NCBI GenBank assembly: GCA_032622095.1
Contig: CP136069.1
Coordinates: 162,741,043-162,805,042, forward strand
Length of the DNA stretch: 64,000 nt
Reading direction: 5' to 3'
DNA from: Siphonodentalium dalli
Taxonomy: Eukaryota > Mollusca > Scaphopoda > Gadilida > Siphonodentaliidae
Shown here: one piece after another, positions 44,951 to 57,436 of the stretch
How the letters are laid out: each line of letters starts with the position of its first letter
How positions within the stretch are numbered: the stretch's first letter is position 1
Position numbers and translations under genes: made by a program
The notes under the pieces: generated by a model
What the model was told of the DNA's origin: nothing
The model's input: the letters and a program-made list of their open reading frames with translations, nothing else
The model's database searches: none

Positions 44951-45075
44951 GTGCTATTGACGAGAGGATCGCATGCCTGCCTTCACATATGTAACCACTG
45001 TGAGGCAAAGGCTTGCGGCTTCGCTGAGGCAATCGACGATGGGATTTTACAACACCCGAATGAATGTTTGAAAAT
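44951..45075 (+). pseudogene. Possible chitin-binding (CBM14/peritrophin-A) exon fragment
   Basis: After the acceptor-like 'tttataattccag' (ending 44950) an open frame reads SHACLHICNHCEAKACGFAE, then AIDDGILQHPNECLK. The C-x(6-7)-DG-x(2)-HP-x(2)-C spacing resembles the start of peritrophin-type chitin-binding domains. The frame then runs into an AAT-rich tract (45075-45150), so the rest of the domain is missing. Short length and lack of a partner exon make this tentative. Confidence 0.3.
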
Positions 45076-45117
45076 AAAATTATTGAAAATAAAAAATATA
45101 AAAATTATTTATAATAA

Positions 45118-45155
45118 AATACTATACAATACTATACTATACAATACTATACGAA
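45118..45155. repeat. 'tactatacaa' short tandem repeat
   Basis: Reiterations of 'actatacaatactatacta' follow the truncated CBM14-like frame. Low complexity. Confidence 0.8.
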
Positions 45156-45556
45156 ATATTGGTAGGTACTCTCGGTTGATATAGAGAATAGAAACATCAT
45201 CTGGAAAACTCCAGTGTTCTTTCGAGTTGTTGTATTCTTAATCCCACCTTGGCTGTCCATTAATGTAGAAGTGTTGTGTTTCCTACATGTATATAGCGGG
45301 TAAAATTCCAATCTATAGCGTACAACTGAATGTGGAACCAGATGCAAGTTACTTTTGTAAATATATAGGCACGTGATTTTTGTCCTGTTGTATTCAAATC
45401 GCGCCATACTTAATTGTTTCCACATTGATTCACACACTGGATAATTTGGTTGGGAAGTTTTTAACGCAAATGGTCGCGTATATATTCAAATTTAAGCGGA
45501 CAGAAGACATGCAGACAGACCCTACTCGTTCATATATATAGACAAAAAAATTACTG

Positions 45557-46431
45557 TATGGGAGGTCAAATTCACATTTAATAATGAATTGCGCTTAAGC
45601 GCATATACCATATATCGCGCTGAAGCAATCATATGGCATTTGCGCATAATTGAAATGAATTGCGCTTAAGTGCAATTAATTGCGATTAAGCGCTATGAGT
45701 TGCTTGAGAGTAAGTGTAACTACCCATAAAACTTAACTATTAGCATGACCGGGTGTATCTGCATTTGGCTAATTTAAACTAAAAGTCCTCAATCCGATTA
45801 GAAAGACCCATATTATAAAGATACAACAACAACAACAATATTTCTTCAAAATAAGCTTTAGTTATCAGAATCGATTAACTGCAAAAAATAATGCTGACCA
45901 CTGTCAACTATGGTATAAAATTTCCCAAAAACGTGTGATTTATAAACATTTTGTTCAACAAAATATGGCCGTATAAATTACTAAAGTATCACGAACTTTT
46001 ACCGTATTACCACTTGTTTTAGAGTTATCCATCTTCATCCGCAATTTTGACCGAAACCACCCTTTTCACGGCGTGTTTCTGGGCAGCAATCAATTGAAAT
46101 AACAAACTTCAATAATCGATATCTGATCACACTTGAGCTTTGATGGGTTGGTTCCCCGACTCGACTAAAACAGAAGGTAATACTGTCGCGAGTCACCCAT
46201 TTTGATAAAGAATTTAGGCTAGTTCACAATCCCAACTATCCAAAGCAATGAAAACAAGGAGGTGATATGTCAATATGAGTTCAGGTTTAGTTATAGATAC
46301 ACCTATTTATTCACCAGGGGTACATAGTTACATACAGTATAACCATGAATTGCGCTTAATCGCAAATAATTATGCTTAAGTGCTATTGCTTAACTGCAAT
46401 TAATTATGAAATGTGAATTTGGCCTCTCATA
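45557..46431. mobile_element. Foldback element with GCGCTTAAGCGC motifs (family E, copy 2)
   Basis: The ends are inverted: 'tatgggaggtcaaattcaca' at 45557 and 'tgtgaatttggcctctcata' finishing at 46431, the same ends as copy 1 at 10028-10600. Subterminal 'aattgcgcttaagcgc' and variants lie at 45589, 45659, 45682, 46348 and 46370. The middle (45720-46340) is different from copy 1 and unrecognised, so the family shares ends and palindromes but not bodies. It sits centrally in the 43709-47542 structure. Confidence 0.65.
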
Positions 46432-47183
46432 GAAAGGAAATAAACATCTGCATAGTTGATGGCTATGCTATAATATGTAATATTAGCGAAAATTCTCCGA
46501 AATATGGGTGGGTGCCTGTAGTTTAAAACATAAAAATAAAGGGGTGTATATATACACGAAAAATGTAGTTAAAACTTTATACAATCGTAATCAAAACTCG
46601 GGTGGTGGGTCCCGAAAGTGGCCATAATGAAAAAGAACAGCCATGGGTCCCGATTTGTTTTTTTTCTGAAATTAATCGAATTTTAATTGTTTTTTAAGTA
46701 TCAAATTTCACGCTATATACTGGCTGAAATATCAAACTATTGGAAAATACATCTACACCTCCCACCATCAAAACAATCCTGTTGCTACGGCCTTGGTCAT
46801 GGAGGGCATTGTAATAATCTTGTTCTAACAATATTTCCATAAATGATTTTTTGGTTAATGACCTTACACGATCTGAACGAATATATGAGAACAAATTGCA
46901 AACTGTACTCGGTAACTAAACTTGATCAGTATACTATATATATAGTTGCAACAGAAAAGCAGTTGCCCAAAAACGTGCCACTGTTAACGAAAGACAGCCA
47001 ACCAACTAATCCATTTCGACTCTTGATTGAACAACAAAAACTGTCCGCCGGGTCTGGTGGATTGCAACTACATTCCGGGGTGTACAGGACTAACCGGACA
47101 GTATTTTCGAGGTGGGTATCTGCATCAAAAGATGAAATTTGGAATTTTGAGACAGTCCGTGAAAATACTCAAAATATGCATTT

Positions 47184-47201
47184 GTGGGGGGGGGGGGGGG
47201 G
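47184..47201. repeat. Poly-G tract in right arm of family F
   Basis: A run of about 15 G interrupts the right arm. The left arm has no such run at the matching place (near 44060), so it was gained by this arm. Confidence 0.85.
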
Positions 47202-47542
47202 AAACAGGCCTTTCGACCTGTATATAGGTTGTTGCGACAGCTGTCTGCGATGAATGTGAAAAGTATGATTTTCTGGGATATTTTGGGGAAGAAATCGTCT
47301 TGCGGCGATGATTAAATGACATTTTTTCCGCGATCGAACAATGACAACTGACTTAAATTGATCGTCGGTGTCCGAACATTAGCGAAGAAATATTCACTCA
47401 CCTTCAGTTGGTCAGATATGGTATCCAAGCGTTTATTTTCCCAAAAAAACCGTCCAAAAATGTCAACAAATATTTGTCGACAGATATTTCTCCACCTCGA
47501 AATCTACGACTTCCGGTTTTGGTTCGTGTCCGTTGATCCACT

Positions 47543-49989
47543 GTGGGGATGACAACTCGTTGGTCACAATCATGTTACCAGCCATAGCCGCGGAATTAGT
47601 TTTCTGATCAAAATAGAGTATATCCGCTACAGGTGTATGTAAGACATTCTCGAGAAATATACTAGCCGTGGAGTACTTTTAACATAAACAGTAAGTAACA
47701 GCTCCTTTGTACGATCGCCAATTTTCTGCAATGGAACAACCTACTTATCTAGCTGATAGATGTCAAATATTCATGATTCTGTTAATTGTCCCCAGGATAC
47801 ATTTCACGATATGCGTGAAACATTTATATGTATCTGACCGAAAGCATATATGCAAGCATGCGATTATCACAAATATCAGATAATGTACATATGTGTGGTA
47901 GTTATTGTGCGCATTCATCTAAGTAGACGTCCCAGAAAACAATTGATTTTGAATCCTTATGATTAGCTTAATATTGAGGAATTTGAAGCCGTAATGGGTC
48001 GGTATATTTTGAGTAAGTTTATCTTGTGAGCACCATACAATCAAACCAGGTTCCATCGTTGCATGTGGCGACGGTCCTATATTCGACAATGACACACGTT
48101 CTTGTCAAGTTATTGTCGTTGGATTGAATGTGTGACATATATAGACAATCGCAGTCGGACATTTGATGACTGTTGGACCTATTTGCTCATAATATATATT
48201 CTTCGGCGACAGGTGGCAAGGCATATAGTAAACTTACACATAGTATCCCACACATATGAAACTTCGAAAGTAGCAACACCATTTGCTTCAAGCATATTAA
48301 ATTAGTAATCTCTCTTATTTCTTATGTGTACACCTGGTAGGAATTTAGATCGAGGTACTTCGTGAGTTGAAATATGGTACATGTAAAATTACACACAAAT
48401 AATGAAAACATGTTTTCCCTTTGAACATTTCATAAATCGATCTAGTCTCGACTAAGGTTATGCGATTAAAGTTAATTTGTATTCAAAATTGTCGATTCTT
48501 ATTAAATCGAAAAAAGAAATATTTCTTATAATTTGAATTTAGTCCCAATATTAATAAAATTCGTCCAGTTTTCAATTATATATACCCATGCCATTTATAA
48601 ATTACTTGTGATAAACTACGTGTTGGGAACAATCACGTATCCAGCTGAAGAGTAATTCGATTGCATCACATGATTGGTCAGGTCAATTGAATCCAACAAT
48701 ACTGTCACAGTGAACTGACAAGCGTGCAATTGCAGCCCGCGCATGAATCGCAACTTCTCGGATGCCCGCGCACATGTGCCAACCAACTGTTTTACAGTGT
48801 TCCCCGAGTTGACAGTTTATGATTAAACTATGTTCATATAACATCCGAATATCAACTTAATCGTGTCACCTGGCTGTGTAGATCCGCTAGATGTTTGTTA
48901 CTCAGTGCTGATAATTACCAGCAGGAAGAAATCATGTTATCGGTGGTTAAATGTCTAACGAAATTGTCTACTAATGGACAGGCCTTATCCAATATAAAAT
49001 ATGGCAGAAACTTATCATTTCTTCGTCTCTTGACGAAATGGATGAACATCATAACAAAACGCTCAATAGTTGTATTAATATATTGCGACAGAGACGTGAA
49101 ACCTGAACTGCCGGTGTGAAATAAAATTATATGGAAGTGATGGCATAAACCTGTGAATTAACTCGTCAACCACTGCTGAGACACCCATGAATATAGTACG
49201 TTGGTGGGGAAATTGATTTAAACTATCGGTTGCAACTGCGAATAGTTCATAAAATGAGTATTTGCAACGAACATGTAACCGTTCATTGTTATCTAAATCC
49301 TAAGAGTTGAAAAGTACTAAACAAATACGAATTAGAACTGCTTATGCAAACACCCATTTCCGTGCGTGGTGGCATCCCGAGGAAATGTAGAGAAAACAAA
49401 TTTAGTTCGGTCTAAATTGCTGGTGATTATTGTCCGTTATTACATTGGAACATCACTTCTTTCAACGTAGAAACCAACTACCATGGTAATCAATTGACAA
49501 CATTAGCGGGGTAATGTGAACAAAGTTGCCCAACATTTTCGTATAAACAACATATCTGCAATTATTGGGAATAGAGATAGGTCCGTTATCTCCAGACGGT
49601 TTACGATTGCGGGTCTAATGTGCTACTAGCATGGAACAACTCCTTTATTTGTTGATAATTGAATATATAACTATTAGTGCATAGGCATGTTTTAATCGGC
49701 ATTGTGGCTTCCATTATTGTTATACTAATGTGGATGTTTGCAGCTGTAGCATCGTGTAGCAGAACATTGATATATATATATACCACCAAATGATTGGATG
49801 TCAGGTTGAAATTCGGTCCTATTTAGGCAATTTGACATTATATGATTTCGTTATTTCGAGAAAGTATTGAAGAGTTACTATCTTAATGCCCCTAGTTTCT
49901 TCAGATGCGGATCACGTTGGACAGAATGATATGTACGAACAAATAAGCTACAACAGTCATACCATGTGATTTTATTGCAACTCAGAAGT
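47543..49989. other. No gene recognised
   Basis: A comparatively repeat-poor stretch of 2.4 kb. Open frames are short and have no coding signature. It may be intergenic or intronic. Confidence 0.4.
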
Positions 49990-50225
49990 TGGTCGTTTTA
50001 TCGGAACAGTTATGTTTATTTTGGCGGCCATTTTGGTCTCCATCGTCGGTTTTACGTCGCCAGTTGCCTTATACGTATTAAAATACAGACTCCATCCAAG
50101 ACAATGCCATATTATATAAAGCAGTCGCGATGATCTAGTCCGGTTAGCATACATCTGGTTTATAGAGTGTAAATATAAAATTTGGCGGCCATCTTGGACG
50201 CCATCTTGGATTTTATTACCTTCCT
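49990..50225. repeat. Fragments with YY1-like GCCGCCAT motifs (family K-like)
   Basis: 'ttggcggccattttggtctc' at about 50022 and 'ttggcggccatcttggacgc' at about 50182 with 'catcttggattttatta' are spaced as in family K units. This is a short degraded copy. Confidence 0.55.
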
Positions 50226-51364
50226 AATCTAGGATTTGAACGATGTTTTACATTATCAGTGTTCCTGTACGATTCTACACTATATGACAAGGTAAACTGT
50301 GCATTGTCAATTTATTTGGTGGGCACAAACTGCATGGACACATATATGTGGTTATTTGTGAAATTGGGGGGAGGGTTAAGTTTTTGTCTATTATGTCAAC
50401 ACTTGGAGAGATATAATGTAAGTAGGAACATCTTTCTATAGGGGGTACCCTTCCATTTCCAAAAATATATAACTTGGAAGAATTCGACAGATTTGCTATA
50501 TTTGCACAGAGTTGACACACAACACTTTGTCTGAATCGCCATGAATTTTTGACGCGTCACGCTACATATTTTACCATGACGTCACGAAATCAGAACGAAA
50601 GCAGGAAAACGATGTTGAATCTGATTAAGTGTCTATATTCGTTCCATAATTTGCAAATATGTTTACAATCTTTCCGATATTGATGCCCTGTTAACCAGTT
50701 GGGCCGAGTTGGCTAATGCCTGTTAACCTCTGAAAATATGTCATTTTTTAGGCACTGTGGCTGATATGCTCCTCGAATTTTCATTCCGCCCGAGCAAAAT
50801 TCCGATTCCGAGCGGTATATGTTCCGATTCCTTGAAAGTTTTGCTCGATTTTCTACGACTATGTTTACAAATTCGTGTATATCGGTGAAGCAGCTCACTG
50901 GATGGCAGATTCGAATGAGAGGACTTCTTTCTAAGGTATTTTACTCTTCACTTACTTATTCTTATATATAGCACGCTGAATCAAATTACAAGGGTTTGCT
51001 CACTTAAATCCACACACAAAGAAAAAATATATTGCGAACAAATGTGAATTTCGAAGCGAAAGAAATAATGTTTTGAAGAACAAATAGCTTATGTGTGTCC
51101 GCAAACACCCCATCGTTACTTTAAAGACAGTTGATCAAAATACGCGATTTTAACCTGACATAATTCCTTCAATGTAACACTACCATACGCTCCGATTCTG
51201 TTTTCGAGGTGTTCCGATTCAGGACACGCACGTTTTCAGCGTTCCGATTCCTGACATGTATAACTGTTTACCGTAATTCAGTTAATTGCTTCATTTTTCT
51301 GGCTCCACGGTCGTTCTATGTGATGGTAATTTGTCCTATACTGATTTAGAATGTTATACATCCC
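50226..51364. other. No gene recognised; repeated 'gttccgattc' phrase
   Basis: 'ttccgattcc' and close variants occur at about 50803, 50821, 51190, 51214 and 51240. No exon is supported. Confidence 0.4.
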
Positions 51365-53853
51365 TGGGTCGACCTCTGCACCCCAGGCCTCAATTTCAAC
51401 CCACTAATTTTCTTTCTTAATGTCTCCTCTAATTTTTTTTTTCGGTTGTTAACAAGAAAAAAAAGTTGCCGCAGAGACTCCAGACAAGATGGCGCCCATC
51501 GTGGCGGCCATTTTTTATATGCACCATGTCTCTGTGGTCGCCGTTATAGTAAATATGATATCATATGCGGTCTTGTTTTCCGCTCGATTCGTTATGCTAA
51601 TATACAACCCTTACAAATTAGCCAAAAATCCGATACCAGAATCCAATATGGCGACCAAGATGGCCGCCGAAATGTGAAAATATGCTATTTTTCTGACATA
51701 TCACCAACTTTCGTTTGTCTCTGTGGGAAAATATTGGCATATTGGCGTGATGTTATACATGTATCGTATCGAAGAGTCATTGACGAACACATGGGGATCA
51801 TAATATACATTTATTGTGGGATATTTTTGTCCGATATCACGTTTTCCAAAATGCCGCTATAATAGGTAAAAGCCGAATCCACACTAATAACGCGATGTAA
51901 TGTTTCGAATCAATGAATGTTATTGCTAGCATAACAACACCCATGCATATATTTGTGCAGGAGATACTCGAGCTAGGATTCTTCTTATACCTGAGGTGAG
52001 GAATATTTACCCAAATCCAAGATGGCGGCCAAAATGGCCACCAGAAATAGATAAATCGCCGATTTTAACATCAGTGAGCATTATTGTCATGACAATTCCA
52101 CACCTGCTTACTATTGTGAGTTGGGAACACTTAGGCGAAGAACTTTCCTTGTACCATATCCAAATAAAAGTTCCCCAAATCCAAAATGGCGCCGACAATG
52201 GCGGACAGATTTTGAAAAATCACCGAAATTCCCTCATATTTACATCATTGGGCATTATTGTCGAGACAACTCTACCCGTGCTTACAATTGAGTCTGGTGT
52301 GAAGTAATTACCTTACATCTCATGCAAGAAATGGTTTTCCAAATCGAAGATGGTGGCCAAAATGGCGACCGAAATTTGAAAACACGGCCACGTTCCTTTA
52401 CTATCTTACGATGGGCGTATTGTTTCGCGATTTCTACCCACCATTACATGTTGATATGGAACTTTGATATGAAGTATTCATTAGGGTTTGGCAATTGATA
52501 CTCAAAGTCAATATGGCGGCCAAATTGGCGGCCACAAATTGAAAAGAAGCCAAAATTATCACATACTAATTTCAACTTTTAGTCATAATATCGGTATGTA
52601 TGGACGAAATTGTACATAAACCAAAGCTCAACTTAAACGTATCAAAACGCACAACATAGTTCGTAACCTTCTGGAAAGATGAAAACCCACAATTAATATC
52701 GCGTGGTGGCATTTCGATATCCATTCTCCACTTAGCGCCGATAACGGCCGTAAGCGTAGGTGCGCCGAATAGTCATATCAGAACAATTATCTGTTGAAAT
52801 GTCACATCGCGATTGTGGGTTTTCATCCTTCCAAAAAGGCTACAACTTACGTTGGAACTAATAGATGGCTTATATTATGTACCGTTTCGTCTATACAGAT
52901 CGATATTATGACAAAAAGTTGAAATTAGTATGTGATAATATCGGCTTCTTTTCAATTTCTAGCAGCGATCTTGACTGTGATTATCAATTGCCAAACCCTA
53001 ATGAATACTTCATATAAATATTCTATAACATGTAATGGTGGGTAGAAATCGCGAAACAATACGTCCATCGTACGAAAGTAAAGGAATGTAGCCGTGTTTT
53101 CAAATTTCGGTCGCCATTTTGGCCGCTATCTTCGATTTGGAAAACCATTTCTTGCATGAGATGTAAGGTAATTACTTCACCTCAGTATTTCCAACTCAAC
53201 TGTAAGCATGGGTGGAGTGGTCTCGACAATAATGCCCAATGATGTGAATATGAGGGAATTTCGGTGATTTTACAAAATCTGTCCGCCATTGTGGGCGCCA
53301 TTTTGGATTTGGGGGGACTTTTATTTAGCTCGAGTATCTCCTGCACATATATATGCATGGGTGTTGTTATGATAGCAATAACATTCATTGATTCGAATCA
53401 TAACATCGCGTTATTAGTGTGTATTTGGCTTTGACCTATTATACCGGCATTTGGGGAAAACGAGACATCGGACAAAAATATCCCACAATAAATGTATATT
53501 ATGATCCCCATGTGTTCGTCAATGACTCTTCTATACGATAAATGTATAACATCACGCCAAGATTTTCCCACAGATACGAACGAAAGGTGGTGACATGTCA
53601 GAAAAATAGCATATTTTCACATTTCGGCGGCCATCTTGGTCGCCATATTGGATTCTGGTGTCGGATTTTTGGCTAATTTATAAGGGTTGTATATTAGCAT
53701 AACGAATCGAGTGGAAAACAAGACCGCATGTAACGGCGATCCGCGATGCCTGGTGCATATAAAAAATGGCCGCCACGATGGACGTCATCTTGTCTGGAGT
53801 CTCTGCGGCCACTTTGTTTTCTTGTTAACAACCGAAAAAAATTAGAGGAGACA
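51365..53853. repeat. 2.5-kb imperfect palindrome (family K, two inverted arms)
   Basis: The left arm (51365 to about 52775) and right arm (about 52790-53853) are inverted copies. The ends 'gtctcctctaattttttttt' (51420) and 'aaaaaaattagaggagac' (53850) match, and 'gactccagacaagatggc' pairs with 'gtcatcttgtctggagtc'. Each arm holds degenerate units of roughly 170 bp with paired CCGCCATnTTGG motifs on opposite strands. The left arm retains a unit that the right arm lacks (between about 53325 and 53335). The half-copy at 212-1617 represents one arm. Confidence 0.85.
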
Positions 53854-54839
53854 ATAATTATATTGACATAGGAAAATTTCCAACCACGAATACTGTTTAT
53901 ATCGGGAAAATGAAGACATTGATCGATAACATTGATAATTTTATGAGAATGTATTGCATAAATAGTCTGATTGCATGCCCCTTTAATATTTTCGTCGTCA
54001 TTTTGCATTCATGTAACCAATATATTTTATATTATAATTTATATTTATGGCTAATAATATGATCTTGGTGGCGTTACCATTTCTGACTATATTTGGTGTT
54101 CTAACAAAAACTGACTTTTGTATTTCGACTGCCATTTTGGTATCCATCTTGGATGAACCTGAAGAGTTCTGTTGAAGTGTGATAATAACTCCGTATGTGG
54201 CACGAATATTTCTTTTCCATCACTGAATTCCGCTCATTTCTTTAAATCTATTGCTACAATATCGGAATTGATATTTCACAAGATGCTATAATTGGGTTAT
54301 CTAAAGTGGATTTTTGACAGATCGAACATGTTTTGTACAATACAATGGCAACACTACATTGCTGAAGCAATAAGTAAACACATAATTGTCACAATTTGCA
54401 GTCGCTGCCAAACGGAAGGTCATTTACATGATATTCTTGAAAATCGCAAAATTGGTGATTTTATGATGCCATTTTGGCAGCCATCCTTGACTGGAATAAT
54501 ATTTTCCCGTGAATTTGGATACTGTACTTTGAGAACAACTATTGATGAATTGCCCTACCTAAAGAAAAAAAATGTATAACAATTAAGAAATATACGCAGA
54601 ATTCAACAGTTCTTGGGACAACCCTATATCTGAACTGAATTGACAATGACGTCATCTTTGTGACGTCATAATTCTCTCCAGTCGCGGACCCATGAAGTCT
54701 AACAAACTTTTTCCGATAAAGTAAATGATACACTATCATAATATCATAGTCTCTACATTTGTTCAAAAAATTCCCACGAAAGTACATAAGCAACTCTACT
54801 AATAGAGCATACTAGCTGTTTTGTACTAAATATAAGTAG
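53854..54839. other. No gene recognised; two K-like motifs
   Basis: 'tgccattttggtatccatct' at about 54131 and 'atgccattttggcagccatc' at about 54465 are isolated family K-like motif pairs. No other feature is supported. Confidence 0.4.
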
Positions 54840-57436
54840 GTGTATAGCCAAATACTCTGGAGGAAGTCATTTGCTGACAAAGCATGCTTCGTCACATACA
54901 ATGACCCGAGAATAGTCGGACTGGAATTAAAATGGTCAACTAATTCACTTCTATTACTCTGTGTATATCTTCCAACCGACGAAGTAAGTAATGCGGAACT
55001 ATTCATTGACTACCTTGGTAAAATCAACGCCATAATTCAAGAAGCCGATACAAATAATGTTATCGTCCTCGGCGACTTCAATGCGTGCGCAATTCGCAAA
55101 AACGGTAATACGAGAGAGCTATCAAAATTTTGTGAGATCTGTTTCAAAAGGAAACTCACCCGGGAATGCCTGCTCTGTTGGTGGGGCAAAGAGCGAAGAA
55201 GACATTTGCAAAATGTGGAGTGAACACTACCGAGATATATTTAGTAAAAGCAAAGAAGATATAACACAGATTAGTAATATTCACAAGACTGTTGAATGCT
55301 CAGATATACACATCTCCCAACAAGATGTTACAGATGCTTTCGGAAAATTAAAATCAGGAAAATCTGCAGGGTCAGACGATATCACGGCATTTCATCTAAA
55401 ACTGTGCGATGAGTATATTAAAGGCTGCCTACAGTTGTTATTCAACGCGATGTTGAAACATGGTCACCTTCCACCAGATATGCTGAAAGTGACTCTGGTA
55501 CCTGTACTGAAAAACAAAACAGGTAATATTTCCGACAAAGAAAACTATCGCCCAATTGCATTGTCATCTACAATCTCAAAGGTGCTGGAAATGATTCTGC
55601 TCACCAAGTGTTCTGATTGTTTATATACAACAGCCAATCAGTTTGGTTTTAAGAAAGGCCATTCAACAGATGGATGTGTGTTTGCATTAAAGGAGGTAAT
55701 TCGACATTATATTTCCAAAGACACACCAGTTGTCGTGTGTTTTCTTGACGCTAGCAAGGCGTTTGATCGGGTAAACCACAAAACGCTGCTGGAAATCCTG
55801 GATCAGAGATCTGTACCACCTGAACTCACCAGAATTCTTAATGATTGGTTTCATAACCAAACATATAACGTGCGCTGGGGACAATGTTTCTCAACTGGCT
55901 TCAAACCTAATAGTGGCGTTATACAAGGCATTATTTTGAGTCCCTACTTATTCAATGTATATACAAACTCGACCAGCGAGAGACCGAATGCATGCAATGT
56001 CGGTTGTGTTGTTGGTGGGGAGACCATCAATCATTTATGTTATGCTGATGATATGTGCCTTATTGCCCCCTCGTTAGAGGGATTGAGAAGTCTGTTGAGA
56101 ATATGCGAAGAAGCCTATAATATTGATTTGGCATACAATGCAAAGAAGACCCAGGGGATGGCCTTTATCCCAAAATCCCTACCCATTAGGACATTTCCGA
56201 AACTCTTTCTGGTAGGAAATGAAATTAAATTCGTTTCCACGTTCAAATATCTGGGACATATTCTCAACAGCGATCTTTCTGATGACAATGATATAATGCG
56301 CCAATACAGATCAATTTGTTCCCGGTTAAATATTCTGATCAGGAAATTCTACAAATGTTCTTCTCATGTTAAAATGTACTTATTTCACATGTTTGTATCT
56401 CCTCTATACTGTGCTCACCTTTGGGTGAATTACACCAAACGTTGTTTTAATAAGTTAACAGTATGTTTTAATAATGCATATAGGAAGTTAATGGGATATG
56501 AAAGAGCGTGCAGTGCCAGTGGAATGTTTGTGAATGACAGAATGTGTTCGATTTCAGTGTTAGTGCGCAAGGGTGTGTATGGGTTCCGAGAGAGAACGTC
56601 TAATTCTACAAATAAGATACTATATGCCATTTATAATTCTGATTTGTTATTCAGCTCATACTTATTTCGTCATTGGAATAATCTACTTTATATGTAATCT
56701 TTAAAGGGGTACTGTACCCCAATTTCAATAAATTCCCGGTGACAATAGCGATCTAATATGAATATTATATTATAAAATAACTAATTTGAGTCGACGATGT
56801 CTACTGAAAACGTTCCGGTTAACATGCTATCGTAAAAGTAAAATTTAATTATTTAATATAAATTCATTTATGGCTGGAGTCATAAAATGGAGAATTATGC
56901 CATTACGAGTTACCGTTCTTGAAATCGCATATGTTGCGTGTCTTTTATCGACGGCCGTTCGCGAACATTATTGAGTTGCAAACAAAACATGTTACCTGCA
57001 AAAGAAAGCCCGTTATAACCGATTCGGAAAAAAATGAGAAAGAAACAAGAGTCATAAAGCGTCAAGTATTTTATAGGGAGCGAGATTGTTCGATGGAAGA
57101 GATTGAATGCATCAATCGAAGCTGTGAGCAATGAACTTCCGGCGACCTGCGTCTTCTCCGGTGAAGGTCAAAAACATGGCGCGTAGTTTGAAATCGTAAT
57201 ATTTTTGTTTCCAAGATCAATATTTCTTCGCTAAATTAGGTTTATACGAAACTCATATAACACGAACACAATCTAACTTGAAAGTTATTTCAATGGGAGT
57301 AAATAAAAAAATCGCCTATCTTTGTGTACAGTACCCCTTTAATATAATCTCTATTATAATGTAACATATGTATGCTAAATTGTGATATAATATATGGGCG
57401 CTTTATGCCTGATTCAAAAAAAAGAAAAGAAATGTA
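54840..57436 (+). pseudogene. Non-LTR retrotransposon with internally deleted endonuclease and near-complete RT
   Basis: 54840-55090 encodes the end of an AP-endonuclease-like domain (LCVYLPTDEV ... VIVLGDFNA). Frame then changes and a long open frame (55057-56697, about 546 codons) gives linker and RT: GKSAGSDDITAFHLK, NYRPIALSSTISKVLE, FLDASKAFDRVNHK, NHLCYADDMCLIAPS and FKYLGHILN. YADD is intact, but the normally conserved RQGGxLSP reads IQGIILSP. A deletion fuses GDFNA to the linker, removing the endonuclease C-terminus. A MITE (56705-57343) sits just after the stop codon, and the 3' end resumes to an A-rich tail near 57436. It is a dead copy that retains a long RT frame. Confidence 0.88.
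56705..57343. mobile_element. TTAA-type MITE with 17-bp inverted ends
   Basis: TTAA at 56701-56704 and 57340-57343 flanks perfect inverted repeats TTAAAGGGGTACTGTAC on both sides. It is 639 bp including one TTAA and lies in the 3' untranslated part of the LINE, eight bases or fewer after its stop codon. The body has short open frames of no recognised type. TTAA duplication indicates piggyBac-type mobilisation. Confidence 0.88.

Larger units (their letters stand above)
43709..47542. mobile_element. 3.8-kb structure with ~450-bp inverted repeats (family F)
   Basis: The left arm 43709-44156 and right arm 47087-47542 are highly similar inverted copies, starting CAGTGGATCAACGGACACG outside and ending 'ggttagtcc' or 'ggactaacc' inside. 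Both contain 'attcatcgcagacaac' and 'atttcttccccaaaatatcc' or their complements. The CAGTG start recalls hAT-type ends (inference), but a clean 8-bp duplication is not seen. The interior holds a CBM14-like exon fragment, family E copy 2 and unrecognised DNA; no transposase is found. Two oppositely oriented copies of a 450-bp repeat are the alternative. Confidence 0.6.

Noticed and set aside
48895-49119. Short open frame in the repeat-poor interval
   Set aside because: Seventy-four codons without recognisable motif, splice context or conservation clue; not enough to call an exon.
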